From positions 5,064,501 to 5,128,500 of the forward strand of contig JAMJFZ010001815.1 of NCBI GenBank assembly GCA_026225945.1: a DNA stretch of 64,000 nucleotides, read 5' to 3'. Below are positions 58,640-64,000 of this stretch, piece by piece. The notes below the pieces were generated by a model, which saw nothing but the letters and a program-made list of their open reading frames with translations, was not told the origin of the DNA and made no database searches. This DNA is from Cricetomys ansorgei (lineage: Eukaryota; Chordata; Mammalia; Rodentia; Nesomyidae). A program made the translations under genes and the position numbers. Within the stretch, counting starts at the first letter, position 1; each line of letters begins with the position of its first letter.

Positions 58640-60066
58640 AATATAGCCCTTGCCATAGGCTTTTTATAGATCTTCTTCAAGTTAAGGAAGTTTTTCTATT
58701 CCAAGTTTGTTGAGTTTTTCTAAAATTATAAATGCATATTGATTTGGTTTTTAAAATGCCTCCATCTATGCAAATGATCTTGTGATTTTTCTCTTCTCTT
58801 CTATTAATATAATGAATTACATTGCTTGATTTCTCCAATCTTAAGTCAATTTTACATTCCTGGAAAGCGCCCAACCTTCTGTACTGGATTCTCTCTTTTG
58901 TAATTTGCAAGGTTGGATTGCACTGTGGCTATCATTTCATTATCATATCTGTGACTGGAGAGTGGCCTGTGTATCCCATTCCTCACAGTGAGTTTACTGT
59001 TGTCATGGGCCTCTACAGGTGCTCCCGGGCTATTTCTGTCACACTCCCTACTCATGAGAATCTGAGAGAGACTGACAGCACCTACTACTTTGTTGTTGCT
59101 GCCGCTTATTCTAGGAAGGGTCTTTTTTATACTAGCAAGCGCTGCACCCCTGAGGTATGTACTCAACATGAATTCCTTCAGTGCCTCGTCAGCCCACTGC
59201 CAGCCATCTGGATCTGGAATTTCATTTATGGAGGTTTGTAACTACTCTTCAGCTTCTCTTAAAGATGTAGGATTACTAAGGTTTTATGCATCTGCTTTAG
59301 TCATTGTGACCCCCTTCCATTTTCCCCACAATTCAGTCATTCCACAAAGCAATCTAACTCGGTGTTCGCTACAGACCAGTACTGTGGTCTCCCTTGGTGT
59401 TCCTTCATCTCTGCCTGTGCTCCACTCTTCTTCTCTAGCTCTACCTCGGCAAGTGTTGCTGACATTAAAGGCCCTTTCCAAATGAAGTTTTCATCATGAG
59501 CTTTACCGTTTCAGTCAGTTACTATCCTTTTAAATTTAATTCTTTATTGTGACAGAGCCACCCTCCATAGCGGTGGGTAACAGGATTCACTATAGACTGG
59601 GACAGCCTGGGAACATGCACAGGTCAGCTTGCTTCTGCTTCCCAAGTCCTAAGATTAAACACATGCATCACCATTCCTGGCATGTGTGTTCTTTTTTTTT
59701 TTTTTTAACTTTTTAAAAGATCTCTCCAACTCGATATTCTTTGCATCTCCATCCAAAATTACTTGGGTGTAAACTGTTATCCCATTCTGAGCGTTCAGCT
59801 GAAATGTCTAGTTTGTAGTTTCTGGAAGCCTGCTTCACAAGGGGCTTAATGCTATAAAGTTCTAAGTATGGCTTTAGTTGCATCCCATATAGAAATGTAC
59901 TTATTTATTTTCTAATTTTGGATTTCTTTTTCTCTGATATACGAGTTATCCATAGCTGCATTTTTTTCCCTAAACTCCCAAACATATGGGAATTTTGCAT
60001 TATATTTTGGCATTGCTTTCCAGCTTAATTGTATCATAGTAAACATAATTTATATGTATAAAGTTT
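58640..60066 (-). mobile_element. Old L1 ORF2 fragment, antisense, interrupted
   Basis: The plus strand follows the reverse of L1 ORF2 in correct order. About 58665-58870 matches the reverse-transcriptase region ('ttgttgagtttttctaaaat', 'gatcttgtgatttttctctt', 'ttacattcctggaaagc'). About 59170-59290 has 'agccatctggatctggaatt'. About 59810-60060 has 'atggctttagttgcatccca', 'ctaaactcccaaacatatgg' and 'attgtatcatagtaaacata'. Indels and an unmatched piece at 58920-59160 break it. The 139- and 131-codon plus frames are therefore on the strand opposite the ancient coding sequence and are spurious. Confidence 0.65.
59549..59682 (-). mobile_element. B1 SINE, antisense, nested in old L1
   Basis: 'ttgtgacagagccaccctcc', 'cactatagactgggacagcc', 'gcttgcttctgcttcccaag' and 'tcctaagattaaacacatgc' end at 'accattcctggc'. 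It is diverged but full length, with L1 ORF2 sequence on both sides. Confidence 0.75.
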
Positions 60067-60099
<33 letters not shown>

Positions 60100-60105
60100 T
60101 ATATT
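60067..60105. repeat. (TA)n microsatellite
   Basis: This is a TA run with one TG interruption. Confidence 0.95.
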
Positions 60106-60743
60106 TATCAAGATATCTGTCTTCAGCTCCCCAAGGCTTGCCGGGGAAGATGGAATTAATGTTCAAAACATGCCCCACTCTTTGTACTTAATGCCTCCTT
60201 CTGCAGTAGAATTGAGTATAATTATCTTCTTGCCTGCCTGATGCCATTTTGAAATCCTGATGTCTGATTTGTTCAATCAATTTCAAGTGTAGTGATTTCA
60301 GAACTCTCACTGTCCTTATCCCAGACAGAGGCAGCTCTGTCTGTCTAACTCATGGAATGATGAACACATGCAGAAGGTATCTCTGTGTCTACTGGGTTCA
60401 TGTCAGTGCAGCATATTCACGTGTGGTGGCAAATGTTAGGACACTTCTCCTTGATCTAGACCCCTGCCACCACCCTGTATGATTTACCACCTTGTGCCCT
60501 TCACTTGATTTTCTCTCCAATGCTAGTTCTTAACTTTAACATCGCCAGTTATTGTGAGGGAATGAGAACTTTTAAATCCAGAAAGTCCTGGCTGCTGTGT
60601 GGCTTCTCTGGTGTTCTCTCTGATATGTCTGCCTTTCTCTCCCACTCCCTCTCCCCTTTTCTCTCTCTCTGCCTTATCCTCTTCTTCTCCTGGTCCTTTT
60701 GATATACAGCACAGTTCATGCAGATAATCACATTGTGAGGGCA
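60106..60743. other. Unannotated sequence
   Basis: A CT-rich stretch lies at 60625-60690. Nothing else is recognised. Confidence 0.35.
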
Positions 60744-61090
60744 TTAATCAGCTTGCTGATGCTATAACAGAGTATCTGATGCCATTCAATTATGAAGAGG
60801 AAAAGTTACTTGGAAACTCACATTTTTCAGAGGTTTAGTCCATAGTAAGATGTCCTTGATGCTTTGATGGCAAGTCAACACACCATGGCATGAGCCCATT
60901 GCAGAGCAAGACCAGTCTCGGAAAAAGTAAGGAGAAGCACAGAGCCAGAGTCCAGCAATCCCTTTGGTGGGTGTATCCCTAATGACCTAAGAAACTCTCA
61001 CTAGGCTTCATTCCAAGGAGTTTAACTTCCTCTCACAGTATGAATCTGAGGATGAAGCCTGAGTTTCCCTTGGTTTTAGTAACATAACAC
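60744..61090 (-). mobile_element. MaLR-type LTR, antisense, diverged
   Basis: 'ttaatcagcttgctgatgct', 'ataacagagtatctgatgcc', 'ttcagaggtttagtccatag', 'gtgtatccctaatgacctaa' and 'ttttagtaacataaca' follow the reverse of older MaLR LTRs ('tgctgtaacaaaatacctgag', 'ggaggtttcagtccatg', 'cccccaatgacctaac'). Confidence 0.65.
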
Positions 61091-61314
61091 TCAGAATTTG
61101 TTTCATACATGACCCCAAACACCATGATGAGGTCACAGTTGCTGAGGATCTCCAAGGAAATGGCAAACTTTGTCAACACTCAGGAGAAGGCTCCTGCTGT
61201 CTTGTGGCAGGTTTGAAGCATCCCAACCTGAAGCAACCATAAATGCACAGGAGCTAAGGTCCCCAGGTCACCCAAGCCTCATTCCCATTCTTTTTGCCCA
61301 TTACAGTGAAATTT

Positions 61315-61367
<53 letters not shown>

Positions 61368-62019
61368 AATGACTGAGGAACACCTAGCCACACAGCAAAC
61401 AGGATTTTCTGAATTTAAAATTTCTCAGCTCCTCACAATGACTGGTGATGGTAAAGTTAGGAACTAGCTTTGGAGAGAAAGCCAAACGAAGGGTACAGTC
61501 TGTGAAATGTGAGGTAGAGTGGGAGCCCGTGGTGGGATCATAAAACTGCCTGGGTGGAATGGGGATGTCGCAGATCCTGACAGGAGAATAACAGCCCCCA
61601 AAGGGCTGGAGGTTTTACCTGGGAGAAGTTCAGAGGTATGCTTTTGTCTAATAGACTACTGCACAAGAAAATTCTGAGGCCAATAGCATTTTTGAAAGAT
61701 CCACAATGGGGAAAATACGATTGATGTGGGTTGAAAGAGTCAGAGACAATACAAGATGGAAAGAGATGTTCGGACCCCAGCATTCTCTGTCAGGAATCAG
61801 GCTGTAAAAACTGTAAACTGTAAAAACTGCAAACAGGTGCTTTCTTTCAGGGAAGAAAAGAATGAGTAGAAAGAAGGAAAAGCCCTGGGACATTTTTCCA
61901 GGTCTTATGACCTGATCAAAGAGCTTCCAGAGCTTCTTCCAACTAGATTTCAAATTTGCTATTAAGCAGAAGTTTTCCTCAGAACCCTAAGTTTTCTTCA
62001 TTTTTTATTTATTTTTATT
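61091..62019. other. Unannotated sequence with a (GA)n run
   Basis: A GA run lies at 61317-61368. A short direct repeat 'aaaactgtaaactgtaaaaa' lies near 61807. No gene is recognised. Confidence 0.4.
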
Positions 62020-62212
62020 TTTAATTATGTGCATGGAGAGTGTGTGCATGTGAGTCCAGGTGCCAACAGAAGCCAGAGGAAGGTCTCGGCTCCACTGGAG
62101 CTGGAATTCCAGGACGGGTTGTGAGGAGCCCAACATGGATGCTTAAAACAGAACTGGGATCCTCTGCAAAAGCAGTGTGTGCTTCTAACCACTGAGCCAT
62201 CTCTCCAGCCCC
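62020..62212 (-). mobile_element. B2/B3 SINE, antisense
   Basis: 'gtgagtccaggtgccaacag', 'aagccagaggaaggtctcgg' and 'actggagctggaattccagg' continue to 'taaccactgagccatctctc' and 'cagcccc'. This is a near full-length reverse B3 with a well preserved tRNA-like head. Confidence 0.92.
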
Positions 62213-62238
62213 ATTTTGAAGTTCTGGAATTGAGTGTT

Positions 62239-62355
62239 ATATAATCCAAGAACTCAACTTGCTGTGTACCTAAAGCTGGGTTTGAAATGCTCATTAGCCT
62301 GCCTTCACCCCTCAAGGGCTGGGATTACAAATGTGGGGAACCACACTTGACTCCC
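62239..62355 (-). mobile_element. Old B1/PB1-type SINE, antisense
   Basis: 'ttgctgtgtacctaaagctg' and 'ggctgggattacaaatgtgg' with 'ggaaccacacttgact' follow the reverse of proto-B1 monomers. It abuts the B3 copy to its left. Confidence 0.65.
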
Positions 62356-62769
62356 TGTTTTGAATAGCAATTTTCCTATGGGATTCCTATCACTGTGTGT
62401 TAGAGTACATGAGTGAATAGAAAACTCTCCTCTTTCATTCATAGATTTGTTCTTAAAGAAGAGGTGTTCATAAATACAAGAGAAACCTCCTCTACACCCT
62501 CACTTGCTTAGCAAAATTACATCCTAAACATTGGGCTGAGGTTTTAACAGGCGGTGGTTTTGTGTGTCTTGCTAAGCTGGAAGTATTTTGTGTATAATAG
62601 GGTGAAGAGTCATATGCCAGAAAGAAGGTTGCATGAGGCACCCTGTAAGCTGGCTTCCTGAGTGTAGGCTGGCCTTAGTGTCTACCTTCCATTGTGTAGA
62701 AATCCTCAGAGGAGTATATGGGGTGTCACTTTCTAAAGCACTTCTCCAAAGTGATGATGCCTTTCATCT

Positions 62770-62990
62770 TGGATGAACCCTTTGATTTACCAGGAACCAG
62801 GTCACCAGGTTCCATGCTGAGAGACACACATGACAAGGAACTTATTTTTATGTCCAAGACCAGAGAGGCCCCAAGGCCTACTGAAAGTCCTGTGAGTGAT
62901 CCTGGGAGTGAGCCCTTACTGTTAATTCCTAAACTGACTGCAGCCCTGGCCATACCTTGACTATAGTCTTGTGAAAGACCTCAAAGTACA
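62770..62990 (+). mobile_element. MLT1-type MaLR LTR, sense
   Basis: 'gtgagtgatcctgggagtga', 'actgactgcagccctggcca' and 'taccttgactatagtcttgt' with 'gaaagacctc' match the MLT1 core ('gactgcagccccggccgacaccttgactgcaacctcatgagagacc'). The frames at 62718-62960 on both strands lie in this relic. Confidence 0.65.
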
Positions 62991-63965
62991 GATACTCACC
63001 CAAACTCTTCTTAATATGTTACTATTGTTTGTTTTCAGTACCGACGATCATGTAATCCCCTGATCTTGACCCAAGCAACCTTAAGAGAGCAGATGTTTGA
63101 AAAACAGCCACTCTTGTCTATGGTTTTGTGTTGTGGAAGGTTTTTTTTTTTTTTAGTTATATTTAAAATAATTGTTTTGTGCACTATTGGAAAAGACTGC
63201 CTAGATTTTTGGCATTTTGTATTGTCTGCAAGTATTAGATTTTGGGGGGGCGTTAATTGCTCATGATCTGCACATGGTATCAGTAGAGCACCTAAGGAGC
63301 TCTGAATCAATAAAACACCTGGGTGCAGATGCTCAGGGTTCCACTGTCAATTGTGTATGGCACTGGCCAACATGATGGTCCCCTCTGTAGATCTCCGGCA
63401 AAGTTTGGACTTATGAATATACTTCTATGTCATCCTTGCTGAACACACAGGAATACTACTGCGGTTGTGCCTCTGTGGTTCTGGTTGCTCGAGGTAAATG
63501 GCAGTTCGAAATAATGAGTAAGAATCTCAAGAAGTAGATAACTCCTGAATTTTTAATTGTGTGTATAATGTTCTGAGTAGAACAGCGAAGGGTAGCCCCC
63601 AGCTGCGGTCCGCAGCCACTGCGTCCCCAGGAAATGCACGCTGGATACACTGCCCGCCTCTTAGTCACTTGACTGGATCAGTGATCTGATTAACTATCGT
63701 AGTGTTATAGCACTTGTGTTTGAATTGCCTTTATTTGACTTAGTAATGACAGTAAAGCACAAGACTAGGGATGTCATAAATTCCCATGTGCCAATAGAAG
63801 CCATCATTTGATTTCTTTAAATGATAGCTCATGTCACAAGAAGGAGGCATACAGAACAGTGAAGTGGTTTTTTTGAGAGAGATGGCATGCATCATATTCA
63901 TATAGCAAATTGTTATAATTTGTGATTATTGTTAATATCAGTTTGTGCCTAAATTACAAATCAAA

Positions 63966-63968
<3 letters not shown>
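62991..63968. other. Unannotated sequence
   Basis: A T-run lies at 63142-63155 and a G-run at 63244-63250. No gene or repeat family is recognised. Confidence 0.35.

Positions 63969-64000
<32 letters not shown>
63969..64000. repeat. (TA)n microsatellite, cut by window edge
   Basis: The AT run continues to the last base, so its full length is unknown. Confidence 0.95.

Overview
This window looks like nuclear DNA of a muroid rodent (mouse/rat type). I find no intact protein-coding gene, no RNA gene and nothing bacterial. The rodent call rests on the repeats: B1, B2/B3 and B4 SINEs, Lx-type L1 3' ends, MT-type MaLR LTRs and URR1 transposons. Older mammalian repeats (L1M, L2, MIR, MLT1, MER2, Tigger) lie beneath them. 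I could not separate mouse from rat, because no obviously young ID, B1 or L1 copy stands out by eye. The longest ATG-initiated frames (up to 156 codons) lie in microsatellites, repeats or unrecognised DNA. The window is best read as intergenic or deep intronic sequence. All family names come from memory of consensus sequences and by-eye alignment, so element edges are approximate, often by 10 to 30 bases.

Layout. 0-10 kb: an ancient antisense L1M block split by a URR1 hAT element, a long repeat-poor stretch, then a sense L1 (Lx) 3' end. 10-16 kb: B1, a B2/B3 SINE, a short interstitial telomeric repeat, a solo LTR on the minus strand and a long Lx 3' UTR. 16-24 kb: a complex TG/TA microsatellite, MIR and L2 relics, a MER2-like element, and a decayed Tigger transposon split by a CTGA-rich insert of about 0.9 kb. 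24-31 kb: MaLR LTRs, an antisense Lx 3' UTR with a B1 nested in it, MLT1 and a second URR1. 31-40 kb: a B4 SINE, a MaLR LTR holding a 260-bp polypyrimidine expansion, and an L1 whose two halves face each other, as expected from twin priming. 40-51 kb: MIR, B1, a third URR1 and several B3/B1 SINEs in otherwise unique DNA. 51-64 kb: a repeat-poor block with many homeodomain- and FOX-like sites, B4, MaLR LTRs, an old antisense L1 ORF2 fragment with a B1 inside it, MLT1, and a TA run at the right edge.

There are no operons or co-acting genes to describe. What the sequence records is an insertion history: nested transposons, target-site duplications, a twin-priming inversion, telomeric DNA at a possible break-repair site, and microsatellites seeded by SINE and LTR tails. 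The part most likely to be functional is several repeat-poor, AT-rich blocks that could be conserved enhancers; that is inference and needs a multi-species alignment. One segment of about 116 bp occurs twice (19.76 and 28.76 kb) and I could not assign it to a known family.
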